Source of the DNA: Monosiga brevicollis MX1
Taxonomy: Eukaryota > Opisthokonta > Choanoflagellata > Craspedida > Salpingoecidae
Direction: 5' to 3'
Assembly (NCBI RefSeq): GCF_000002865.3
Contig: NW_001865040.1
Span: 70,888 to 134,887, forward strand
Length of the DNA: 64,000 nucleotides
Shown: positions 42,101-52,847 of the stretch, piece by piece
Numbering within the stretch: the first letter of the stretch is position 1
How the letters are laid out: each line of letters opens with the position of its first letter
Position numbers and translations under genes: made by a program
Notes under the pieces: generated by a model
The model's database searches: none
What the model saw: the letters and a program-made list of their open reading frames with translations, nothing else
Told to the model about the DNA's origin: nothing

Positions 42101-44197
42101 TGCGTAGTATTGCCGATACTGCGGCCAAGACCATTATCGAGGAGCAGGCCCTGGGCGAGGACCGCGCCGCCAGCTCCACGGCACTCCATGCCGCCTGCGC
42201 AGAGGGAGACATTGGCATTACATTTATGCTCTTGCAATCGCAGCCGACCCTCATCCACGCCCTGGATGAGCATGGCAACACCCCCATGCATTGTGCGGCT
42301 CGCCACGGTCACATGCCAATCGTCACTTTGCTCTTTGATTCGGGAGCTCGGGTCGAGTGTGTCAACGCTGCTGGCGAGGTGCCCTACGACGTCGCGTCCA
42401 CCAGCACCGTTCGTGACTACCTCTTGCAGCAGGTGCAGAAGGAGCGTACGCATGGCTGCAGTAGCCTTTTGCGTGCGGCAGCCACGGGCTGCTGGGACTC
42501 GCTCTGTTCGCTCATCAATGCGGGCCACGACGTCAACGGCGTCAATGCCCAAGGCCACACGCCTCTGTTCTTGGCCGTCGAACACAACCAACCCATCGCC
42601 GTGTACACTCTCCTGCAAGCTGGCGCTGACCCGCTTCGTCGGAATCGCCACGGTCTCAACAGCATTCACCTAGCAGCCAAGCGCGGTGATCCGGAGACTC
42701 TGGTGATCCTGTTGCACCACCGCCCCGACGCCACCAATGAGCAAGCCGCCGATGGCCGTACAGCCCTTCACTTTGCGGCCGAGCTCGACCACGTTCTGTG
42801 TGTTCAAATATTGCTCAGCTGCGGTTGCGACATCACCGCCATTGACAACAGTGGTGACACGGCCATGGGTCTAGCCTCGCGCCGTAAAAACCCAGGTAAG
42901 ATCGCCTCGTGCGTGTCACTCACTCTTCCTTTGGGCCCCTGTTTGTGTGAATTCCACCCAGCTGTGCATGGCGGGTTGTGAACTCATGCTGTGCTGGGCG
43001 GCTTTATGCGCGCGTGTTTGTGCCGACAGACGTGGAGTTGCTGCTGATGACGCGTAGCCACCAGCAAATGGACGAGCGCCGGGCTTCGCAACTCTTCCGC
43101 AAGTGCCGCGAGGGTGGAAGCTTGCACATTGCTGCTATTCGTGGCGACGTTGCGCTCGCACGCAAGCTGCTGCAGGAAGGTGCTGACGTAGGTCCCATAT
43201 TGCGCCTGGCTGCTTGCTTTGCAGCCTGATAAATTCCAACATTGACGAGAAGCATTGTTCTGCTCTCACCTCATACTGATTCTCTGCTCCATTAGCTCAA
43301 GCTTCGCGATTCGCGGGGAAATACGGCGCTCCATCATGCTGCGCGCAATGGCCGCTTCCTGGTCCTGGACGAGCTCCTCAATGAAGCCTCTCGGATCAAC
43401 GAAGCCACGAACCTGGTCCATGCTCAAGTGGACGACGGGCGCAATGCCTTGCACTTGGCTTGCAACAAGGACTCGATCAGCAGTGCCATTGTACGTGTGC
43501 AGCCAAAGCCGTCAGCCAGTGTTTTGATCTTGCCTCGTGCCATGGATTTGCAATCTGCTTGAATGTTAGACTCATTCTGATTTTCAGGTGCTACTGTCTC
43601 GGAAGCTGGGCGATTTGCATGCCAGTGCGAAGAATGGTGACACGGCCTTGCATTCGGCTGCCCGCAATGGCCAAGTTTGTGTTGCCGCGCTGCTGCTGCT
43701 GGGTGGACTGGACCCTCGGACAGCGAACATGACTGGCATGACGGCACACCAAATTGCCTTGGCGGCCCGCCACCCCTCAACCGCTCAGGTACGCATTTCG
43801 CCCACGAGAAACGCTTTGACTGAACATAATAGCCGTCGCAAAATGGGGAAGCACGTCTCAAGCTATTAAAGGTGCTTCGCAACAAGTGAAAGAATTCAAT
43901 CTCATGATGCGTTTCGTGTCCCATGCTTAATGATAGGTCCTCTCTGCAAACACCCGTCAGCTGCAGGAGCTATCCAAGATGCTGGCCAACCCGCCAAACT
44001 TCCCGGTCGAGACCTCCTTGGAACGAGCTGTGGACCACAACTTGTGCATTCATTGGAGTGATCTTGGCAACCTCCTGAGTCGAATGTGGCACGCAACGCA
44101 CAACGCATGTGTGGTCCTACGCTCCTTTCGTGCCGCGGCCAACGCTTCGGGTCAACGCCGCGGCAGCAATGTCAATGGACAACGACACGCCCGGTAG
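39149..44197 (+). CDS. Large ankyrin-repeat protein with an unassigned N-terminal domain
   Basis: Fifteen exons (39149-39160, 39403-39501, 39596-39626, 39800-39898, 39976-40055, 40184-40233, 40347-40429, 40562-40719, 40958-41094, 41114-41192, 41230-42895, 43030-43187, 43296-43490, 43588-43788, 43937-44197) stay in phase and give 1102 residues. Residues 1-240 are disordered and acidic, with a KVKREP site near residue 198. Residues about 255-500 form a compact, beta-looking domain I cannot name: FTAYPVSLTSLHVDAALG, CRFAVKNDEKADNRIL, GYVEYKARYCKKRGQSSGYG and FERVIITVRLYQSYRG. From about 590 there are ten or more ankyrin repeats (STALHAACAEGDIGITFMLL, HGNTPMHCAARHGHMPIVTL, DGRTALHFAAELDHVL). The tail (LERAVDHNLCIHWSDLGNLL) is short. 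The layout recalls NF-kB p100/p105, but no Rel-homology signature is visible. A regulatory or DNA-binding role is speculation. The first exon codes only four residues. Confidence 0.85.
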
Positions 44198-44780
44198 TTG
44201 ATGTGAGCCAAGAAGACTTTGTGACTTTTGTTTTGTTTTTGTTTTCATTCTCGTTTCGTTATTTGCCGAATGAGCGCGCAGCTTCGCCGTCAGTTCAGCA
44301 GGATGAAATACCAGTTTGTTGGTCTGTTTGCCGTGACCTTTGTTGTCCTTCCCAATCAGTAACGTGTGTTTGCGGTTGTGCTCGTGAGTCCTTTTTTTAG
44401 CGTAGGTTCAATTTTTAGCATTTTTAATTGGTTGGAGCTATCTCTCGCTTGCGGTGTGAGCATCTTTGTATGTATGTACGCACGTTTGTGTGTATGTGTG
44501 GTGTGTGCACGCGCGTGTGCTTAAAGCCGGGAGTGTGCATCTATAGCTCTCTGGCGAAAGGGCATAGGAAGCGGTAGGCGGCTGCCTTTTTTTTTTCCAT
44601 ATCAATTTACTACTAGGACATCATCACAATTGGCTTGGATCTGTGCACCCGGACACAATCGGAGAGCGGTTGGCCGTGTGCACAAGTGATGATGAAGGAA
44701 ACCCAAAAACCATCCATCATCCACCTGTCAAAAAAGCAGTCAGGTGTGAATAAATCTGAACCCCCAAAAAAAAAAAAATG
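44198..44780. other. Convergent 3' region, no gene seen
   Basis: 583 bases between the stops of the large ankyrin gene and the Cys-rich gene. Contains GTATGT/GTGTGC-rich sequence (44468-44520), a T run at 44587-44596 and an A run at 44765-44777 immediately downstream of the minus-strand stop. No coding or RNA feature recognised. Confidence 0.7.
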
Positions 44781-45497
44781 TTACCGAAGTGGGGCGGGAA
44801 TGCGATAGACTTCAAGGTTGACGGCGGTCTCATTGACAGCCTTGATGTAGAGGCCTTGCAAGGCCAGCACATCGTGGTTGACGATGGGACACCACTCGGT
44901 GTTGAGGGCATCCGTGATACTGGTTTTGTCCGCTTGACCACAAGCACGGACATACCGACCAGCAATCGCGTGGGCAGCCGGTAGATACTGCTCTATATCG
45001 TGACGGATTTGAGCCCAGCTCTGCGGGGCCGCGGCCAAGGAGAAGTGCCGACAGGCACCAAAGCCACACAAGTTGAGCAGGTCGAAGCCACAGCAAAAGA
45101 GGCCACAATCACTCCCACCACAGGCGGGCCGGGAAAAGTACCCAGAGGACGTGGTGAAGCATCCGGGCTGAAAGACAAACACGTCGATTGGGATGAAGTC
45201 ACGTTCAAAGTCGCTGAGTGAGGGCACCGACGCTTTGGTGGGCTGAACAATTCTCACGCTCGCGAGCGAAGCGCGCTGCGTTCGGTTAGCCGTGTGGAGG
45301 GTGGTCCTGGAGCTGGGCGGTGGCGTTGCCTCTGTGTCATCCCCAGGGACATCATGGTGATTTTGAGCAAGCGCGGCACCAGCGTCGGCCACGCTGGCAA
45401 CGCTGTCCGCGTGTGTTTGGGGCGATTCGCCGCTGTCGGTGTCCAAAGTGGGGGACCGGCGTGCTGTTTCCTCGGGCGATAAATTGGATATATACAT
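44781..45497 (-). CDS. Cys/Gly-rich unrecognised protein
   Basis: A single open frame of 238 residues from ATG 45497 (MYISNLSPEETARRSPTLD) to the stop at 44781. The N-terminal half is disordered (Ser/Thr/Asp-rich). The C-terminal half is compact: FIPIDVFVFQPGCFTTSSG, RPACGGSDCGLFCCGFDLLN, LCGFGACRHFSL, then helices (WAQIRHDIEQYLPAAHAI, SITDALNTEWCPIVNHDVL). Nine Cys in about 40 residues, with CG and CC pairs, suggest metal binding or disulfides, but no known finger spacing fits. I do not recognise the family. The frame is open slightly upstream of the ATG, so 5' exons between 45500 and 46235 are possible; for example, ATG 46235 opens MTCRDNFFRFLIRGP and ends at a consensus AAAAG|GTGAGT donor, and a hydrophobic frame at 45751-45518 also exists. 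Confidence 0.55.
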   Translation of the reverse strand: MYISNLSPEETARRSPTLDTDSGESPQTHADSVASVADAGAALAQNHHDVPGDDTEATPPPSSRTTLHTANRTQRASLASVRIVQPTKASVPSLSDFERDFIPIDVFVFQPGCFTTSSGYFSRPACGGSDCGLFCCGFDLLNLCGFGACRHFSLAAAPQSWAQIRHDIEQYLPAAHAIAGRYVRACGQADKTSITDALNTEWCPIVNHDVLALQGLYIKAVNETAVNLEVYRIPAPLR

Positions 45498-46456
45498 GCC
45501 AAGGCGCCTCAAGACTCTCAAGAAGAGGAGGAAGAAGAATCAGGGTACAGCTGATGAATGCGCACAGCACCGATGCAGTAAGGGCAGTGAGGCGTGACCA
45601 GCAGAAAGTCAAAGGAGTCAAACACTTGTGGCCACATGATCACCCTCTCCTTGTGTCCAACAATTCCAGCTGGCAGGCAGCTGATCAACCATAACCAATC
45701 ATGCCCACCCTCCTCTAGCTCCCCCAATCGAACAGAGATGCTGCAGTCCATTACTGGACCGTCGAGGCAGCCGAACCGATGACTGCCGCCACGAGATGAC
45801 GCACCGATTCAAGAAGACACACGGAGGTATGGCAGGGGACTTGATCCAAGGCTGGGGCTGGACAACTCTGAAGGACCCTGGACGTTCCAGCGTTGAAGCG
45901 GTGTGAAGACTGCTCAGATGTTCCAATGAAATGACACCAAGAGGTCTCTTTTCAAACTCGCGGTTGAGCTGGCACCAGGGGGGGGAGCAGCAACGAGAGG
46001 AGGCAGACGGGCAGGTGCGCTGCCAAAACGAGCGCACGCGTTGTGAGTCCGAGCAGATCAAGGAGAATGGCAGCAGAGGTGTGTCTCGAACCGAAAAACT
46101 TGACAAAGTACAGTCCAAGCAGAATCCAGAGAGTGAGCGGAGGACCGTTGAATCACTCGTTCGCATCACTCACCTTTTGCTGACGACGTCAGGCCCACGA
46201 ATCAAAAACCGAAAAAAGTTGTCTCGGCACGTCATTGACTTTTGTCATATAATTTTAAGCTTGCAAGCGCTGACCTTGGCGACGTTGTATTTTTCTTTTT
46301 TTCTTTTTTTCTGTTCGACCGACTCACGGGCAGTGCAAGTGGCGAGGCTGCTGGCCAAGCGTGTGCCCCTATCCTTGGTGCGACGAGCTTGGTGTGGAGC
46401 GTACCGTGCTTCTTTCTACCTGCGCCTCTCCTTTCTTCTAAGCCAAGACAAGGATC
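45498..46456. other. Divergent region between the Cys-rich gene and CFAP251
   Basis: 959 bases. May hold 5' exons of the Cys-rich gene (minus): candidate pieces are 46235-46174 (ATG to a GTGAGT donor) and 45751-45518. Close to CFAP251, T-rich runs at 46289-46312 are sense-oriented to it, about 150 bases before its ATG. No confident assignment. Confidence 0.45.
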
Positions 46457-48875
46457 ATGGCGGAACCGCAGTTTGGGCTGGTGCCCGAGGGCGCGACGGA
46501 TGATCAGGCCGATGAGCCCATGGATGATGCTGGCTCAGATCAACCAGACACCGATACCGCGTCTCGGCCTGATACTGCTGCTGATGACGTCGAAGGAGAT
46601 GAAAATGCCAGCGACGGTGTCGAGGAGGCGGCAAAAGCTCAGGATGACGACACTGCTGGCAGGGAAGACGACGAAAACAGCAACGACGACCACGATCAAG
46701 CCAACGAAGAGCCACACGTCAGCGACGACAACAGCGACAACGACGACGATGACAGGAAAGATGATCAGAGCACTCAGGAGAATGACGATGCGAACGCAGG
46801 CCCGAGTGCTGGCGTACCAGTAGAAAAGACTGATGAGGCTTCGGCAGAGGAGGCCGCAGCAACGGTGCAAGAGCCGAGCACCGAGGCTCCTTCGAATGAA
46901 GACAGCCAGGAGGCAGCTGACGCGCCATCCGACGAAGCCGGAGCTGACCCGGCCGCTCCGACAGGCGAGGAGAGTACGGCTGATGGCAACACCGATGCCC
47001 AGCCTGAGACACCTGGTTCTCCTCCAAAACCCAGCGATGAAACATCTCAGGTCAACGCATCGGCGCCTGAAGCCCAGAAAGGGGCTGTGCCTGCAGCAGA
47101 GACCCCGAGTATGGTCGACGCAGACACAAGCACAGATGCAGCAGCCGGTTCACCATCAAGAGAGGACTTCGGTCCCATCATTACCAAGCGAAGCGTTGAA
47201 ATTGCCGGTCAAGAGACAGCCAGCCGCACCGGCACCGCGCCCAAAAATGCTGACGCCTCCACCGACCCCATTGAAGAGCCTCACAGTCGACCATTAAACG
47301 GTGAGTGTTTGTGATGGACCGAGGGGAAAGAAGGGGGTGGTCGGTTGTCTTTCTTGAACCCTGTTTTGTCTGGTTAACTGTGTCCCCAACCAAGGCAACA
47401 TCGTACTCGCCCCTGCCTCAGCCCGAGTCGTGCACACCATGCTTTGCAGATGCTTCAAAGCAACTAGATCGTTTGCGCGGCGAGCACAGTCGTCATCGCG
47501 TACCCCAGCACCCTTTGGATCTGGTGTGGGCATTTGGGTTTCGCTCCTCGGTTGTGGCCGGTGTGCATAGCCTTGAAGATGGTACCTGTGCAGTAGGTTT
47601 CTGCTGCGTACTAAATTGCCCTGAACTGGAGTGCTAGCTTGTCTGACTCGTGTTTTTTTTGCTGCGATTTGCAGGATGTTTTCTTCCCCTCGGGCCACAT
47701 GGGTGTCATTTTGCAACGACGACATGGGCGTCAACGCATGCTCGTTGGACACCGCCACAACATTAACCTTTCTTGCCTCAGGTGAGCATAGTTTGCAAAC
47801 CATGACAGATATATCGCTGCTAGCCCATTCTTATCCGCCCCGGGTTTTTGGGTGACACTTTTGAAACAAACATTAGCCGTGACAAGCGCTGGCTCGCCAC
47901 TGCCGATTCTGGCCCCGAGTCTTGCCTCATCATCTGGGACACTCATTCGGGCATGCCAACTCGTACCTATTTTCACGACGAGGTACGATCTTCTAGCTGC
48001 CTTTTTTTTATGTTTTTCCTGAGTGTGACTTTCACGGCTTCGTGCATCTGACACTCCACGGCTCTGTGCTTTTGAATTTTTTTATTTTTGGCCTCATCTC
48101 TCCCAGCTTGGCGGCCAGACTCGCTCAGTTTCCTTCACCATGGATGCTATGTATCTTGTTTGCGTCATTGCACCTGATGACTCTGAAAATGCAGTCCAAG
48201 GGTGCGCACCGTTGACGCGCGTACTTGGGTTTGTCCGGCACGCGTTGCCACTATTCTAACAGTCGAGTCTATTTTGCCTTCCCAGGCAAACTGTCCAGAT
48301 CTTAGATTGGACCACGCCGGATGCCCGAGGCCCTCGCTGTGCCGCTGTTCTGCCGGCGCAGCTGAGCCCTGTGCATATGATGCGCAGTCATCCTGATGAT
48401 CCTCGTTTGTTTCTGGCCACCACCAAGCATGAGGTGTGTTGGCGGGAGCTTTGGCCCCGGGGTGGTCATATGCAAATCTTTGGACAGCTCACCCGACCAT
48501 TTTTGCCGGCGAATGATTTAGATGGTTCTCCTGACCTGGGACTTTAAGCAGCGCCTGACCTACAACATTGCCAGCACCTCAGTGTCCGAAGAGCTTACAC
48601 AAGCAACCTTTTTGCCTGTATGTGTGATCGTTGATTGAAACCCTGAAAGAAGCTCGTCCCAAACCATGATAAAAACTCAGCTTGCTGGTGAATGTGCTGC
48701 CCAGGCCATGAATCAAATTGCCGCTGCCACGTCCAAGGGGCGCATCGCCTTTTTTGAGCTCAACGAGGGTCCCGAGAACACTTGCAGTGCCACGTTTACC
48801 AAGGCCGTAGACGTATGCGAGTGCCGTATCAACGTCTTGGTTCTCACACCAGACTGGCGCTTCATTGTACGTGCG

Positions 48876-48915
<40 letters not shown>

Positions 48916-51900
48916 ACTTGTCTCTGCGATTCATCTGATGACCCACTTCTCAACGGTCGGATGTGTGACGCCATGTGCCAAAACTTTTCTCCGCTTGCAT
49001 CTTCGTTTTAGGTCGCGGGTTGCGAAGACGGAATGCTGCGTTGTTTTGACGACTCGTGCCGTGCCATCGGCTGGACTGAGGATCTCGAAGCCGGACCCAT
49101 CACTTCTGTTTCTTTTGCTTCGCCGGTATGGAGCAAGGTGCCAGGCCAACCTTTGGTGCTGGTGGTGTTGTTATTCATCCTTTACCTTTATTCACCAACC
49201 CCTTCTCCCCCGCGCGCCAATCTTGAATGATGCTTGGCACTGAATGTCACTGCCCCCACCTGACTTTAGGAGAGCGATCCTCTTTTGGCTACCGTCAATG
49301 AGGCGGTGGAGGTTACTCCGCGCACCTTTTCACAAGCGGTTCGTCGGTAGCGCAAAGCTAGATGAAAATTGGCCCGCTTGAGCAAACTCATTTCTGTTTT
49401 CTTCTTTTTTTTTCTTTTTTTTCTTCTCCCCAATTTGCCGCAGATTCCAAACTTTGTCGTCTCGACGGCAGGTGGTTTCTTGATCACTGTTGTGACTGGC
49501 CAGGAATTTCTCAAAGAAGTATGGTTTCCTCCTGTCCTGGCGCGATGTTGAACAGCAGATGGAAAGATAAAACAAGAAACGATTGCACCAGGCCGGGCTC
49601 CTTTTGACCCTATTGTGAAATTAGGTTTTGATTGACGGCCAGAGCGAAGCCACAACTGCCATTGTGGCGCATCCTTCCGCACCCAAGCTATTCATTGGTG
49701 GATTGTCTGGTCAGCTGCAAGTCTGGGACTACACGACTGGCGAGGTATGAAGCGATGCTTTTGATGTTCTCGCGTTTTGCCCGCCCTTTGGCAACACCAT
49801 TCATCTTTGCCGTATCATCACCGGGCGTACTGATGACTTCCACCTTCTTCTCCGCACAGCTGGTGGCCTCGCACAAATATGGGGCTCAGATAATGATCAC
49901 GGTTTGTCCCCAAGCCTGCCTTTTTGACTTCTGTTTAATGCCCATAGAGAGGGGGGTTCAGCATTTTTGCCATCATACTCACCGGGTCATGTGTTCGCCT
50001 TGAAGGCACTGGCGCTGAGCCCGGATGGATACACCCTGGCCGTCGCAACGGCCAGTGGCTCGGTCATACTTTGCGATGCCATCATGCTACAACCACTTGG
50101 CGATGCAGCCACGCAAGTTTTTTTCTGCTCTCAAGCACCTTTACTTGACCTTGTCTGCGCAAGCTTTGAATCATCTCATTGGCTTTGCTTGGCTTCTTCA
50201 GGTTCTCCGTTTGCAAGGGGTCTGTGACCCGTTTGTGTTTCTCCTTGAGTGGCGAGTATCTCGCGACGGCCGACACGGACCGCTGCGTATCCGTGTTTCG
50301 CCTGGACCCGTTGCAGCGAGCTGCCCCTTGGCAGTTTGTGGGCAAGCACCGCGCCCACGGTGGTGGGGTAACTGATCTTCTTTTTACCAAACACGAGGAA
50401 AATCCAACCAAGCCCCTTCTCATCTCCATTGGCAAGGTGAGCCGTCTTATCGTCTTTGCCCCTGTTGCCAAGGGTGATAACCTGACTTTGCCTTGGTACC
50501 TTGTGCGGCTAGGACGGCATGCTGGCCGAGTACGACCTGGAGAACAGCAACTTTGACAATCAATTGGTGATTGCGACTCGAACCCGGCTTGAAGACACGG
50601 CTGATCCGGTGGCCATTCTCGAATCCACCGACAGTGCGGGTGCCACGTATATTGTGGCTAACAGTGACTACAAGCTTCGAACCTTCAATCGCAGCACGCG
50701 GCTCTGTCGACGCACAGTGTTGGGGCCCCTACTGGATTCACCAGCGCAGCGCATTCTCAATGTACCCGTCTATGCAGACCACCTGCATCACCGGCTGATT
50801 TGCTTTGCCACCAATGAGCGAGTGCGTGCCCCCGCTCTTTCGATTTGGTGCCACTGCCGTCTCAGCTAACTTTGGCGCATTTTCCTGCGTTTGTCGCGGT
50901 GGCGTTTCTTCGCAGGTGGGCATGGCCCTCATGCCGCTGGATGGACTGCAACACCGCTACACAAGTCTGCTGGCACATGCATCTGAGGTATGCTGGCCCT
51001 GCGGCCCCAATGTGAACCCTGCTTACTCTTGGCACATTTGCCGTCATGACGTGGGAGGCTGTGCCCTGATCTGTTTTTTGGTGCGTAGGTGACTGGATTG
51101 TGTGTGAGTCATGACGGCAAATATCTATTCACAGCCGGAGGACGAGATTGCGCTGTTCACATGTGGCAGATCAATGCCGACGTCTTGAGTGCACAAGTGG
51201 AGCTGCAGGGGACGAGCATGCCGGCTTTCTTCGATATGATGGAGGGTGGTGCCGATGGCGAGCTCATGAATGAATTGCGCGAGTACTTTTACTACGTGCA
51301 GCTGAGGCGCCAGGGCCTGTCCTCCATGGCCTCACGTGAGGTATCTGATCGCATCCCGATTGAGGATGTGCCGGACCTCTTGCGTGCCATGGGTTTCTTT
51401 CCAACTGAGTCACAAGTTCAGGTCAGTGGGACCGAGGATGCTGAACTTGGTTGGGGTCTCAAGGTCATTGATGCAAGCGTGGGCCCGAAGGATGGTGTTG
51501 ACGCCTGAACTGTGGTATCTGGGTGACTTAGGACATTTTGAACGAGCTCAAGTTTGGGCCATTTGCAGCCACCAAGGAGTTTGGTACCCACGCCGATGTT
51601 GAGGATGTGGTGCGCCTCTACCTCAACCATCGGTGAGTGCAGTATCTCGCCTCCTTCCAGTTCGCTCCATCAGGCTGTCGCTCAGTCCACAGGTTTTTGG
51701 GCCTTGCTGACCCTGGTCTCTACTGCCCATGTCTTATCTTCGCCTATGCTATACAGACCGGCCCTAGGATTGGCGCCGGAGGATTTGCGAGCGGCGTTTG
51801 CAGACATCTGCAAGGTAGAAGACGAGCCGAGTGGCTCATTGGCTACGAGCGAGCTGTTGCGCATTCTGCAGGAGCAGGGAGACGCATTGACCGAGGATGA

Positions 51901-52012
51901 ACTGGCCCGGACACTCGCCAACCTTTTGGGAGAGGCCTCAGTGGCCGAGGCGCTCCCGGAGCGCGTCGATGCCAGCGTTTTTGCGGACGAAATCCTCGGT
52001 CTCGTCGCGTAG
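46457..52012 (+). CDS. CFAP251: CFAP251/WDR66: acidic N-terminus, WD repeats, C-terminal EF-hand-like region
   Basis: Many exons. The first (46457-47300) codes a strongly acidic, low-complexity N-terminus of about 280 residues. The WD part begins with HPLDLVWAFGFRSSVVAGV, then FFPSGHMGVI, RDKRWLATADSGPESCLIIW, VQTVQILDW, INVLVLTPDWRFIVAGCEDG, PKLFIGGLSGQLQVWDYTTG and ending CVSHDGKYLFTAGGRDCAVH; the order and wording fit CFAP251/WDR66. The C-terminal part (IPIEDVPDLLRAMGFFPTES, GPFAATKEFG, LATSELLRILQEQGDALTED) is a pair of EF-hand-like motifs with degenerate loops, as in this family; the stop is at 52010-52012. CFAP251 is a subunit of the calmodulin- and spoke-associated complex at the base of radial spoke 3 in the axoneme; its loss impairs flagellar beating. 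(AC)n at about 48880-48912 lies in an intron. Exon borders were not all checked. Confidence 0.9.
48880..48912 (+). repeat. (AC)n microsatellite in a CFAP251 intron
   Basis: An (AC)n run of about 32 bases starting a few bases after the donor (CATT|GTACGTGCGC). Intronic; does not change the protein. Confidence 0.9.
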
Positions 52013-52527
52013 GGCCTCGATATCCGTCTAAAATAGGAGGGGGAATGTTAACTTTCTGTGCTGTAAAATGCTGACAAGATCACTCTCTTTGACTTGTCCC
52101 ATTCAAAATTTACAATTGCTGGAACAAGCTCTTTCTCACCCAAACGATACGTAAAATTTTGGTCAAATATCTGGTCAGAACAGCTGTTGCCTCCCAAGGG
52201 ACATTGAAGGCGAAGACAAAAGCTGGCGAGGGCAGCGAGAGGACGACGAGAACCAGCGACCCCGAATCGGTCTTGAAAAACGACGAACCGCTGCTACCAC
52301 CTCGAAAAGCAACGCGCCGCTGCTACCACCTCCCGTTTTCAGTGGCTTGAAGATCCAGAGCGCATGGACGGCAGGTTTATCGCTCATTTGTGCACTGCCA
52401 CGATCCTGACCAAGCTTTGTGTTTGTTTGTATGACTTTTTCTCTTCGATGCGTTGCCGTCTTTTGATCTCTCTCTCTCTCTCTCATTCTTTCGCATCTAT
52501 TTTACTGTTTTGTGTTGTTGTGGTAAA

Positions 52528-52616
<89 letters not shown>

Positions 52617-52847
52617 GCGCGAGTGTGTGTGAATCGCGGTCGGGCACAGTGCGGGCCCGTGGCACCAACCTGTAGCGCTTGAGGGGTGGGGTCGAAGAAG
52701 GAAGGGGTCACTCGCCTGTTGCTTGTCGCTTGAGCTGGTCCGTTCGAGTGCATGGCTTTTTGAGGCACTTTGATCGTGATTCTGGATGGACCTAGTTGCC
52801 TCACGACCTTGACGCTCGACCCTTGCTTTTCGACACAGGCCGTCACA
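52013..52847. other. CFAP251-kinesin intergenic region with a long (CT)n block
   Basis: 835 bases between tandem genes. A pure (CT)n run of about 83 bases (52531-52613) follows a shorter one (52469-52485) and precedes the kinesin ATG by 235 bases, sense-oriented. Nothing else is recognised; both flanks are probably UTR. Confidence 0.8.
52531..52613 (+). repeat. (CT)n microsatellite upstream of the kinesin gene
   Basis: Uninterrupted CT dinucleotide run. Antisense frames encode only (RE)n. The same type and orientation as the block at 4021-4101. Confidence 0.97.

Noticed and set aside
41833-42669. 278-codon minus-strand frame antisense to the ankyrin repeats
   Set aside because: The plus strand codes clear ankyrin repeats; GC-rich third positions open the reverse frame.
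39149-44197. NF-kB p100/p105 identity for the large ankyrin protein
   Set aside because: The architecture is suggestive, but no RFRYxxEG-type Rel-homology motif or second Rel Ig domain could be seen.
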